Under the pieces are notes generated by a model. It had not been told where the DNA came from. It did not search any database and saw nothing but the letters and a program-made list of their open reading frames with translations. From contig JAAZEK010000279.1 of the NCBI GenBank assembly GCA_012512335.1, positions 1 to 6,836 of the forward strand: a DNA stretch of 6,836 bases, read 5' to 3'. A program made the translations under genes and the position numbers. Shown piece by piece: positions 1-6,111 of the stretch. Origin of the DNA: Clostridiales bacterium. GTDB lineage: Bacteria; Bacillota; Clostridia; Caldicoprobacterales; DTU083. Position 1 is the first letter of the stretch; each line of letters starts with the position of its first letter.

Positions 1-605
1 GCCATACCTTTTTCCAATTGGAATCGGCCAGCCATTTCAAGCAAGGCTAAAAGCTTATGGTTCGTATTATCTAATTCACTCTTCTCTTTTTGTAAACTAT
101 GTAGCTGATCAAGATTCATAACTCCACGATTAAGTAAATTGTAGGGAATAATATAAAAAAGAATTAGTCCGATCCCATTGATAATAAGCATGTCACTTAT
201 ATTCAGTATTGCATCTGCTACACTTTGTACAGCTGGTAAAATTGCTAAGAATCCTACCACCACTCCAATAATTCCTCCAAGCAAACCTCGGATTCCAAAT
301 AGAAAATGCAAAGTAAACACAGGGATACACAAGCAAATCAAAAAAGGGCTGTTCAATCCTCTGCTTATAGGAATAAATATTAGGGTAACTAATATGTCAG
401 CGACAGAAATCAGTATGCGACCTGCGGAAATTTTCATAATTAACCAATACATGCCAAGCACTATAATATGATACAGTGCATAGCTTAACAGAACAACATC
501 CCGGGGGAACTGTCCCCACCCATCTGTCTGCAAAGTAAGAACTATACTGAATAGTAGCAAGCAAATCCTAATCAGTAGCATAGTAATAACAGGCGTCTTT
601 TTCAA
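1..605 (-). CDS. Membrane sensor protein, probable sensor histidine kinase, N-terminal part (runs off left edge)
   Basis: The complement strand is open from a TTG start at 605-603 to the window edge, giving about 201 residues with no stop. An AGGAGG site (618-613) lies 7 nt upstream of the TTG, which decides the start. The protein begins MKKTPVITMLLIRICLLL and has about five to six hydrophobic segments (roughly residues 6-25, 37-58, 63-80, 86-104, 106-124, 139-158). A charged, coiled-coil-like linker follows (about 165-188), then LLALLEMAGRFQLEKG, where the visible part ends. Membrane segments, helical linker and then the start of a GAF or phosphoacceptor region is the usual plan of integral-membrane sensor histidine kinases. 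The catalytic domains are outside the window, so a diguanylate cyclase or another signalling output is also possible. It is transcribed divergently from the 901-2235 operon and could regulate it; that is inference. The coding call is firm, the kinase call moderate. Confidence 0.8.
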   Translation of the reverse strand, partial: MKKTPVITMLLIRICLLLFSIVLTLQTDGWGQFPRDVVLLSYALYHIIVLGMYWLIMKISAGRILISVADILVTLIFIPISRGLNSPFLICLCIPVFTLHFLFGIRGLLGGIIGVVVGFLAILPAVQSVADAILNISDMLIINGIGLILFYIIPYNLLNRGVMNLDQLHSLQKEKSELDNTNHKLLALLEMAGRFQLEKGM

Positions 606-688
606 GGTGATTCCTCCTATAATTAAAGGCTTTATGAGCTTTTTATGGGCTATTTTCTTATTCCATAATAAATTACTAAATCCCTACA

Positions 689-707
689 TTTCCCAGATTA
701 TTTCCCA
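689..707. repeat. Short direct repeat TTTCCCA x2 upstream of promoter
   Basis: TTTCCCA occurs at 689-695 and again at 701-707, a 12-nt period that is close to one helical turn. The pair lies just upstream of the -35 element at 718 in the divergent intergenic region. The position suits an activator or repressor site, but the motif is short and the region AT-rich, so chance is a real alternative. Confidence 0.3.
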
Positions 708-717
708 TTATTTTGTA

Positions 718-747
718 TTGACACCATAATGTAACATTCGATATAAT
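718..747 (+). promoter_or_regulatory. Vegetative (sigma-A type) promoter for the 901-3643 operon
   Basis: A perfect -35 TTGACA (718-723) and perfect -10 TATAAT (742-747) are separated by 18 nt. Transcription would start near 754, giving a 5' leader of about 147 nt before the ATG at 901. A second perfect TTGACA (748-753) directly abuts the -10, but the hexamers 17-18 nt further on (ATTTAT/TTTATG, 771-777) are poor, so a second tandem promoter is only possible. No recognisable riboswitch was found in 754-900. No convincing opposite-strand promoter for the divergent sensor gene was found in 606-717. Confidence 0.8.
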
Positions 748-900
748 TTGACAAATATTTCAAGTATAAAATTTATGCTAATCTTGTTCTTTCCTATTTA
801 ATATGATAAAATTTACTTTATATTACTGATGCTTGTGTAAGTTTGTGTATAGCAATATAGCTAGTGACTCAGAGCTGCAATTAATCGAAAGGTAGGATTG

Positions 901-2235
901 ATGTTGAAAAAATTTTGTTTGCTATTATTATCCCTTATTATCTTAATCATACCCTTATCTGCTCATGCAATGCCCGCTCCATTGACAAGGGTAAATTCTA
1001 ATGTCAAGATCTTTGAAGACAGCAACATCCAAATTGTATCTTACGAAGCTTATCATAAAGTTGAATCCAATCTTACAAAAACCAATGTCACTTTAGTGTT
1101 GAAAAATACTGGTGAAGATGCTTTGTCAAGATTTACTATAGGCATACCTGCCCATTTTTCAGAAGACTTAGTCCCAGTTAATGAAATTCAAGTCTATATG
1201 GACGGAGTGCAACAAAAACTTACTTCCCGAAGGGATATAACTGAAGAAGACAGTTCTTTTACCGACATACCTAGAAATTGGTTAACCTGGAGGTTTAATC
1301 TTGAGCCAGAAGAGCATAAGGTAATTGAGTTCTCCTACGAGACTGAAAACCTATTAAGAGACGATAGTAGCTATGAAGTTTACCTTTCCTTTGAATTTTT
1401 AAAAGCTTGGTCTAATACACCTCTAAACATCCAATTTACTTTGGATTTCGGAGATGCTGCACCATATATATTTAACCCCAACCCCTCTTTTCTTCCTCAT
1501 GAATATGATGGCAGAGGTCGTTTAACCTGGCAGTACAAAAATAATTATCCACCTGTGTCAATCCAGGTCCCCTATCAATCCTTAGATCATCTGGCTAGCG
1601 AATACTTAAACACACAAGCTAACAATGATCCTTTGATTAGAAATATAACGGAATCCATTAGCAAAAAGTCTTACGATGATGCCATCAAGCTAATTGATGA
1701 ATACTTAAATACAGTCACTGAGTCTTCATTAAAATATGAACTATTGTTTCTTAAAGCCATTTCTCATCAAAGCTTGCAACAGCATAGGGAGGCAATAGTT
1801 CTCTTTGATCAGTTAGATAATCAATCTATGTTTGGACAATGGGGGGAAAGTTTTAGGAATCGGATTATATTTGACAAATATAAGTATATGAAGTCTAATC
1901 AAGCATCTAATGCTGACATGTATGCTTACATGAATTCTGCTAAGAACAACATCATGGATAACGGCGTATTTTTGATGTGGATGGAAGATGAGCTAAAATC
2001 AATAGAGCCTCCTCCTAGCCCAAAACCTACACCTGCTCCGTCAGAGACTGCATCCCATGAAAACGATGATTCTACTAAAGATAAAGAGAATGAGCTGATT
2101 ACTTCAGTAAACATCGGAGGATATGAAATAGCAGTTGAAATTATCTTCATAGGAATTTTGATACTGATATTTGTGCTAGTATTGATTTTACGAAGAAAAA
2201 AAAGAAGAAGAAATAGAGGCTACTTATTCAAGTAG
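901..2235 (+). CDS. Exported, C-terminally membrane-anchored protein of unknown function
   Basis: I do not recognise a named family. The 444-residue product starts with a signal peptide (basic MLKKF, hydrophobic core residues 6-20, likely cleavage after AHA at 21-23). Residues 40-230 look beta-rich and repeatedly alternate hydrophobic and polar residues, which suggests immunoglobulin-like or adhesion-type sandwich domains; the segment after the signal loosely recalls DUF4424-type secreted proteins. Residues 240-345 look helical and TPR-like (KSYDDAIKLIDEYLN; HREAIVLFDQL). A Pro/Ser/Thr and acidic linker follows (368-398), then one membrane helix (411-430) and a strongly basic cytoplasmic tail (RRKKRRRNR). 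This is type I membrane topology with a large extracytoplasmic part. The ATG at 901 is preferred because GAAAGG (887-892) sits 8 nt upstream; a TTG at 898 is in frame. It heads an operon, 10-19 nt before the lipid kinase gene. Confidence 0.85.
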   Translation: MLKKFCLLLLSLIILIIPLSAHAMPAPLTRVNSNVKIFEDSNIQIVSYEAYHKVESNLTKTNVTLVLKNTGEDALSRFTIGIPAHFSEDLVPVNEIQVYMDGVQQKLTSRRDITEEDSSFTDIPRNWLTWRFNLEPEEHKVIEFSYETENLLRDDSSYEVYLSFEFLKAWSNTPLNIQFTLDFGDAAPYIFNPNPSFLPHEYDGRGRLTWQYKNNYPPVSIQVPYQSLDHLASEYLNTQANNDPLIRNITESISKKSYDDAIKLIDEYLNTVTESSLKYELLFLKAISHQSLQQHREAIVLFDQLDNQSMFGQWGESFRNRIIFDKYKYMKSNQASNADMYAYMNSAKNNIMDNGVFLMWMEDELKSIEPPPSPKPTPAPSETASHENDDSTKDKENELITSVNIGGYEIAVEIIFIGILILIFVLVLILRRKKRRRNRGYLFK

Positions 2236-2254
2236 CCAGAGGGATATGACATCT

Positions 2255-3136
2255 ATGAAACTACTATTTATTATTAACCCTATTGCTGGAAAAGGGAGAA
2301 CTAAAGATTCCATTCCCATTATAAAAAGCTTCTGCAAACAACGAGAAATTGAATGCACAATCATGGAAACCTCAGGGCCTAGAAATGCTACACAGCTTGT
2401 GAAGGAGCATTGTTTTGATTACTCTGCTGTGGTAGCAGTTGGTGGAGACGGAACTGTCTTGGAGGTAAGCAATGGATTGGCTGGCACAGATATTCCCTTG
2501 GGTATCTTACCTTTGGGTAGAGGTAACGACTTTGCAAGGGCGATGAATATCCCTATTGATTCTGCCCAGGTGGAAAAGGCACTGGAAATTATTGCAGAAA
2601 ACGCAGCACAATACGTGGATCTTGTCGCTTTTAACGGTAGAGTTTTTCTAAATATAGCAAGTGTTGGATTTGATGCAGAAATTATACATGACCTTCATAA
2701 GGTTAAACGATTTGTCAAGGGTAGGGCAGCATATTTGATATCGGTCTTTTTGAAATTTCTCACATATAAGCCAAAAGATGTTGAATTGCTGATAGATGGT
2801 GAGAAGATAGCATCTAAGGTTTTTCTGACTGCTGTTTGTAATGGTATATGTTATGGCGGAGGTATGATGATCAACCCTAAGGGTTCTGTTACCGATGGTC
2901 TGTTGGACGTTATAATGATAAGTCCAGTCCCACGATATAAAATACCATTTTTGCTGTTGAAGTTTATAAAGGGAAACCATCTCAACTTGCCCTATGTAAC
3001 AAGCTACCAATGTAAGGAAATTGAGATTTCATCTCCACAGCCCCTAGCAGTCAATGTAGATGGAGAATCACCCATGAATACGCCAATAAGCTTGATGATA
3101 AAACCATTATCCATTCGTGTATTTGGAAATACTTAA
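2255..3136 (+). CDS. Diacylglycerol/lipid kinase, YegS/BmrU (DagK-like) family
   Basis: This enzyme probably phosphorylates diacylglycerol or a related lipid with ATP at the inner face of the membrane, returning diacylglycerol to phospholipid synthesis. The 293-residue length and motif order are typical: N-terminal NPIAGKG (8-14), the nucleotide-binding AVGGDGTVLEV (61-71), GILPLGRGNDFAR (83-95), SVGFDAE (136-142), GGGMMINP (201-208), the DG pair (214-215) and VDGE (268-271) near the C-terminus. All expected catalytic-domain motifs are present and intact. The ATG at 2255 is preferred because AGAGGG (2238-2243) lies 11 nt upstream and homologues start MKxxxFIxNP; an in-frame ATG at 2246 would add three residues but is only 2 nt from that site. 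It sits between the exported protein and DUF4446 with gaps of 19 and 15 nt, so one transcript is likely. The family is certain; the exact lipid substrate is not visible. Confidence 0.93.
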   Translation: MKLLFIINPIAGKGRTKDSIPIIKSFCKQREIECTIMETSGPRNATQLVKEHCFDYSAVVAVGGDGTVLEVSNGLAGTDIPLGILPLGRGNDFARAMNIPIDSAQVEKALEIIAENAAQYVDLVAFNGRVFLNIASVGFDAEIIHDLHKVKRFVKGRAAYLISVFLKFLTYKPKDVELLIDGEKIASKVFLTAVCNGICYGGGMMINPKGSVTDGLLDVIMISPVPRYKIPFLLLKFIKGNHLNLPYVTSYQCKEIEISSPQPLAVNVDGESPMNTPISLMIKPLSIRVFGNT

Positions 3137-3151
3137 GAGGAGGAAGGTCAA

Positions 3152-3643
3152 ATGGAGCAACTGCTAAATTTCCTACGCATTTATAGTCTTGAGATTACAT
3201 TAGCTGCAGCTATCCTGTCTTTAATCTCCTTTATATTACTAGCATATAACCTTATGAGAACCAATAAGATTATGCGTAAATATAAACGCTTAATGAGAGG
3301 CGTAGATAACAAGAACTTAGAGATTATGTTATATAAGCATTTAGATGCCCTAGAAGCAGGCATGAGTAAAATAGATGATCTAGACCAGTCATATTCCGCA
3401 CTAAACAAGCGTTTGAGACGAAGTATACAAAATGTCGGTGTTATCCGTTATAATGCTTTTGATGGTATGGGGAGCGACCAAAGCTTTTCCCTAGCACTTT
3501 TAGATGAGAATAGTGACGGTTTTGTTTTAACCAGCCTATACGGGCGCAACGCCTCTACTACCTTCGCCAAACCCATAAAAGGAATGCAGTCTAGCTACCC
3601 ATTATCTGATGAAGAGAAGAAAGCCATTGAACAAGCTTTTTAA
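3152..3643 (+). CDS. DUF4446 family membrane protein
   Basis: The 163-residue product has one membrane segment (about residues 13-34), a basic, probably coiled-coil region (35-90, including MRKYKRLMRG and the helix ending LNKRLRRSIQ), then the conserved DUF4446 C-terminal domain (about 95-163). That domain shows VIRYNAFDGMGSDQSFSLAL, the LTSLYGRN stretch, AKPIKG, and the closing LSDEEKKAI, which are the hallmarks I know for this family. The biochemical function is unknown; the family commonly lies next to parB and yyaC near the origin in Clostridia, which fits this window. An excellent AGGAGG (3138-3143) lies 8 nt before the ATG and overlaps the upstream kinase stop region. It is the last gene of the 901-3643 operon, followed by the hairpin at 3671-3725. 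Confidence 0.9.
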   Translation: MEQLLNFLRIYSLEITLAAAILSLISFILLAYNLMRTNKIMRKYKRLMRGVDNKNLEIMLYKHLDALEAGMSKIDDLDQSYSALNKRLRRSIQNVGVIRYNAFDGMGSDQSFSLALLDENSDGFVLTSLYGRNASTTFAKPIKGMQSSYPLSDEEKKAIEQAF

Positions 3644-3655
3644 ACAAGCTTTTAA
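3630..3655 (+). repeat. 13-bp tandem duplication across the DUF4446 stop codon
   Basis: AACAAGCTTTT occurs at 3630-3640 and again at 3643-3653, a head-to-tail repeat with a 13-nt period. The first copy encodes the final QAF residues and contributes to the TAA stop; the second lies just after it. It looks like a small slippage duplication at the gene's 3' end and does not change the conserved domain. Confidence 0.7.
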
Positions 3656-3670
3656 GTGAAAATAAGTATA

Positions 3671-3725
3671 AAAGAAACACCTTCCTGACATAATATCAAT
3701 ACTATGTTACTGGAGGTGTTTCTTT
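3671..3725. terminator. Long hairpin: likely bidirectional terminator that also covers the next gene's ribosome binding site
   Basis: Bases 3671-3684 pair with 3712-3725 over 14 positions (one G-U), and an upper stem pairs 3686-3692 with 3703-3709 around a 10-nt loop. The arms begin with AAAGAAA and end with TTTCTTT, so the hairpin resembles an intrinsic terminator read from either side: for the 901-3643 operon on the plus strand and for yyaC transcripts on the minus strand. The 3' arm contains GGAGG (3712-3716) and reaches the first two bases of the TTG at 3724, so a read-through transcript would have its ribosome binding site masked. The structure is directly visible; terminator or translational-control roles are inference. 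Confidence 0.7.
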
Positions 3726-4017
3726 GAAAATAATTGCTTTGGAAAGAGGCTTGGAAGCTCTTAAGCTTATACTTGAGGAAGAAGGTTACCATACAGTATT
3801 TGCAGATGAAATGGATACATGGGTATCAGCATATATATATCATGATAATAATGCGTTGGGTAAGCAGAGCCTACACAGCTCTTTTAACAGCAGTTTTATG
3901 TCAAACAAGGTCGAGGCAAATACAGGTGTACTATTGATACAAGCTGGTGATAAAACTCCCGAACAAATTATTTACATGATAGAAAATCGAGTTTATAGCC
4001 CCTTGTTCGATTACTAA
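3724..4017 (+). CDS. Small UPF0180 (YkuS)-like protein
   Basis: The 97-residue product resembles the UPF0180/YkuS family: an N-terminal hydrophobic strand with a helix (IIALERGLEALKLILEEEGY), a middle AYIYHDN-type segment, and a C-terminal part with VEANTGVLLIQAGDKTPEQI and IENRV near the end. It is somewhat longer than the roughly 80-residue B. subtilis YkuS, so it is a divergent relative; the function of the family is unknown. The start is TTG, with GGAGG 7 nt upstream and no other in-frame start nearby; that site lies inside the hairpin at 3671-3725. No independent promoter is clear, though CATAATAT at 3689-3696 resembles a sigma-E/K -10 element. Its TAA stop overlaps the yyaC stop on the other strand. 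Confidence 0.7.
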   Translation: MKIIALERGLEALKLILEEEGYHTVFADEMDTWVSAYIYHDNNALGKQSLHSSFNSSFMSNKVEANTGVLLIQAGDKTPEQIIYMIENRVYSPLFDY

Positions 4018-4667
4018 GTAACACTTAGTTCTCCCTCATTATTTCCTTCAAGCTTTGTTAGAACACCTATAAATGGCTTTTGTTTTGGCAAAGCTTTTAT
4101 GTTACCATCTTTTATAAATTTCCATATAATAAAATGAATTCCGCTACTGATAGTATCAGCCATTCTCATTACTAAGTTTAATCTGGTGTTTTGTAATACA
4201 AGGTACTCCATAAATCCACTCATGTTAACTACTCCAATTATATACATATGTCCTACCTCGGGCAAGGACTTATTCACACCAGCACCAGGACGTAATGGAC
4301 CATCTCCCATGCATATTTTCCCCACCCTTTCAGTCTTTCCTAAGCATGCATCAATAGCAATGATGAAAGGCTTTGAATGATTTCCTTCAATTTCTTGTAT
4401 TACATTTGTCAAATTCTTAGCATGGACAGGATGATCCAAAGTTCCATATATCGTTATTCTATTGTAAGGAATCAACTTAAGCTTATGTCCTACTAATGGT
4501 CCTAGACAATCTCCTGTTGATCTATCTGTACCGATGCATAGTATGACTACATCATCAAATTTTTCTGTGAATAATTGGCTGAACAGTTTTTCAAAACCTC
4601 TACTGAAGAGAGTTAAAGCATGTGCTTGATTTACATCCATAGATATTTCGTCGTGTTTCCTCTCCAT
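4014..4667 (-). CDS. yyaC: Sporulation protein YyaC (DUF1256, GPR-like fold)
   Basis: YyaC is a sporulation protein related in fold to the germination protease GPR; its exact substrate is not established. The 217-residue product carries the family signature almost unbroken: CIGTDRSTGDCLGPLVG (44-60), GTLDHPVHA (75-83), FIIAIDACLG (101-110), GDGPLRPGAGV (121-131), then GHMYIIGVVNMSG and MEYLVLQNTRLNLVMRMAD (139-171). It is slightly longer than B. subtilis YyaC because of a C-terminal extension after about residue 185 (IKDGNIKALPKQKPF onward). The ATG is supported by AGGAGG (4678-4673) 5 nt upstream. The gene is monocistronic and convergent with the UPF0180 gene, with overlapping stops and no terminator of its own before that gene. 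In Bacillus yyaC is a forespore gene beside parB, consistent with the parS site here. Confidence 0.95.
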   Translation of the reverse strand: MERKHDEISMDVNQAHALTLFSRGFEKLFSQLFTEKFDDVVILCIGTDRSTGDCLGPLVGHKLKLIPYNRITIYGTLDHPVHAKNLTNVIQEIEGNHSKPFIIAIDACLGKTERVGKICMGDGPLRPGAGVNKSLPEVGHMYIIGVVNMSGFMEYLVLQNTRLNLVMRMADTISSGIHFIIWKFIKDGNIKALPKQKPFIGVLTKLEGNNEGELSVT

Positions 4668-4699
4668 ACTAACCTCCTAAATAGCATACATTTCCTTTT

Positions 4700-4727
4700 A
4701 TTTTGCCTCCTTACTTTTATTTTATGT
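4700..4727 (-). promoter_or_regulatory. Possible forespore (sigma-F/G type) promoter for yyaC
   Basis: Read on the minus strand, ACATA (4727-4723) lies 14 nt before AGGCAAAAT (4708-4700). Forespore sigma-F/G promoters have a GYATA-like -35 and a GGNNANANT-like -10 about 15 nt apart, so each element is one mismatch from consensus. Transcription would start close to 4693, about 26 nt before the ATG. The known forespore expression of yyaC makes it plausible, but the region is very AT-rich and the match imperfect. Confidence 0.35.
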
Positions 4728-4817
4728 ATAGGAATCGTCCACTTATGACTGCCATAGTCCATGAGCCCTGTACCCATTATTATTAAAGCAGTTCTTTATG
4801 AGGGATTAGTGATACAT

Positions 4818-4846
4818 GCAGGAATTTGCTGATTTATAGCGAATTT
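4818..4846 (+). promoter_or_regulatory. Sigma-H-type promoter for the DUF5711-cvpA operon
   Basis: GCAGGAATT (4818-4826) matches RNAGGAWWW at every position and AGCGAATTT (4838-4846) matches RNNGAATWW at every position, separated by 11 nt as in the Bacillus sigma-H consensus. Transcription would begin near 4853, leaving a leader of roughly 146 nt before the ATG at 4999. No good sigma-A promoter is seen in the interval; the nearest is a weak TTGCTG-N18-TACGAT (4826-4855). Sigma-H drives stationary-phase and early sporulation genes, which suits the neighbourhood. Confidence 0.55.
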
Positions 4847-4852
4847 ATCTAC

Positions 4853-4998
4853 GATAGTGAACTCGTTTTGCTTATAGCAAAACATAGGGATTCAGATGGA
4901 GACTCTATTTCACCTGAATTAATAAGTGTGAGCGCGCCACTTATATAAGCGGGCGTCTTGTCGATGGATCAATATAGTAAAAGGATGAATAAACAGTC
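4853..4998 (+). other. Structured 5' leader with three consecutive hairpins
   Basis: Hairpin 1 pairs GTTTTGCT (4865-4872) perfectly with AGCAAAAC (4876-4883). Hairpin 2 pairs 4890-4895 with 4914-4919 (ATTCAG/CTGAAT) and extends inward across one mismatch. Hairpin 3 pairs ATAAGTG (4922-4928) with CACTTAT (4938-4944) around a GC-rich loop; part of that loop and stem (CGCC, 4935-4938) could instead pair with GGCG (4952-4955). No uridine run follows, so none is an obvious terminator. It matches no riboswitch class I can recognise. A further hairpin (4742-4750 with 4756-4765) lies upstream of the promoter. The 4668-4998 region shows no credible coding. It may be a cis-regulatory RNA or a dispersed intergenic repeat. 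Confidence 0.4.
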
Positions 4999-6111
4999 AT
5001 GAAAAGCAAAACAAAACTAATTCTTACAACGGTGCTAATTATAACCATAGCTTCCGTTTATCTCCTCGTTTCTAATTTACAAAATCAGACAGAGGTCTAC
5101 CCTGTCCTTTCCACAGATCCAATAAATATTAATGGACAAGATGATCTACACTTTTTTAGTGATGGGTGGATAGTATGTGGTTCTCCATCTCGGTTCTACA
5201 ATTGGGATGAAACTAGTATGGAGCCTCCTTTAAGTCAAGATGATCTATCAGCTGAAAATGATCAGATCCATATAACAGCCCATACTAATAATTACATTCT
5301 CACGGACAAAAACCGTATTTATAATACAGAGACCGTGCCATATACACTGGTATACGAGAATGGTGATTTCTCAATTTGGGACTTGAAAGAATATTCTGAA
5401 TTCTTGTTGATTTTGCGTATGGATGAGAAGGAAGTTATACAACCATATATTTTAACTAAGAATAGCGATTTTCTTATTTCTTTAGATGGAATTGGGGAGA
5501 TGCAATATGTAGCGGCCGATTCACATAACAAGGATCTGTCTCTATTAACCATGAGTATAAATTCACCAGTTCCTATATCGCGAATTTTTCATTATGAAAA
5601 TAGAGACGAGTTATATGGTGTACTGTCAATAGATAATCAACTAATATATAATATATACCGATTAGAGAATACAATAGTTTTAATAGGAATCAAGGATTTA
5701 TTGTGTTACAATATGGAGGGAGATTTAATATGGTCCCAGCCCCACGATTCAGAGGGGCAATATGAAGTAGTTACCGGGAATAATAGCTTTTTGCTTTATT
5801 TCCCTGAAAAAAGCAAAATTGGAGAGAAGCTAGGAAATGCTGTGATTATTAATGGTGATGATTATGAAGTAAAAGTGTTCCCTAAGTATTTGTCTAATAT
5901 ATTAGAATATAAAAAGGGGTATCTTGCCTTAGAGTCTGACCACAGCATCGTTTTCCTAAGTCAGCAAGGGAAGATAACAAAAAAGCAGAAGCTACAAGCC
6001 CCGGTACACTGGATCACATTTGATACTAAGCGACCAGAGACTTTGTTTGTACGAACAAAAGAAAATATCCTGCAGTTATATTCAAGCGAAAAACAGGAGG
6101 ACATTAAATGA
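4999..6111 (+). CDS. Membrane-anchored DUF5711 / beta-propeller-like protein
   Basis: The 370-residue product has a short basic N-terminus and one hydrophobic segment (about residues 6-24), then a long extracytoplasmic region made of repeated short strands (for example DLHFFSDGWIVCGS, NYILTDKNRIYN, NTIVLIGIKDLLCYN, GYLALESDHSIVFLS). This pattern fits a PQQ/WD40-like beta-propeller as in DUF5711 proteins; the assignment is from overall architecture, not a catalytic motif, and the function is unknown. The ATG at 4999 is the first possible start after an in-frame stop at 4990-4992. Its ribosome site (AAGGAT, 4981-4986) is 12 nt away, unusually far. Its stop overlaps the cvpA start as ATGA (6108-6111), so translation of the two is probably coupled and the products may act together at the membrane. 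Confidence 0.8.
   Translation: MKSKTKLILTTVLIITIASVYLLVSNLQNQTEVYPVLSTDPININGQDDLHFFSDGWIVCGSPSRFYNWDETSMEPPLSQDDLSAENDQIHITAHTNNYILTDKNRIYNTETVPYTLVYENGDFSIWDLKEYSEFLLILRMDEKEVIQPYILTKNSDFLISLDGIGEMQYVAADSHNKDLSLLTMSINSPVPISRIFHYENRDELYGVLSIDNQLIYNIYRLENTIVLIGIKDLLCYNMEGDLIWSQPHDSEGQYEVVTGNNSFLLYFPEKSKIGEKLGNAVIINGDDYEVKVFPKYLSNILEYKKGYLALESDHSIVFLSQQGKITKKQKLQAPVHWITFDTKRPETLFVRTKENILQLYSSEKQEDIK

Noticed and set aside
178..471. 97-codon open frame on the plus strand
   Set aside because: It lies antisense to the sensor gene, has no ribosome binding site, and its composition follows from the opposite frame, which has a strong AGGAGG and clear membrane segments.
784..807. TTGTTC ... TATGAT as an extra promoter before 901
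   Set aside because: The spacer is only 12 nt, too short for a sigma-A promoter.
2648..3010. 120-codon minus-strand frame inside the lipid kinase gene
   Set aside because: It is a shadow of the kinase frame, whose motifs are unbroken; no ribosome site and unlikely composition.
4742..4765. Hairpin upstream of the sigma-H-like promoter as a terminator
   Set aside because: No uridine run on either side and no gene ending nearby on either strand.
4906..4921. Second, degenerate parS-like site (12 of 16 matches)
   Set aside because: It breaks the palindrome in its core and right arm and is better explained as the 3' arm of leader hairpin 2.
4985..5002. Five-codon leader peptide (ATG at 4985, TGA overlapping the DUF5711 ATG)
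   Set aside because: AAAAGG abuts its ATG with no spacing, so it is unlikely to be translated; probably chance.
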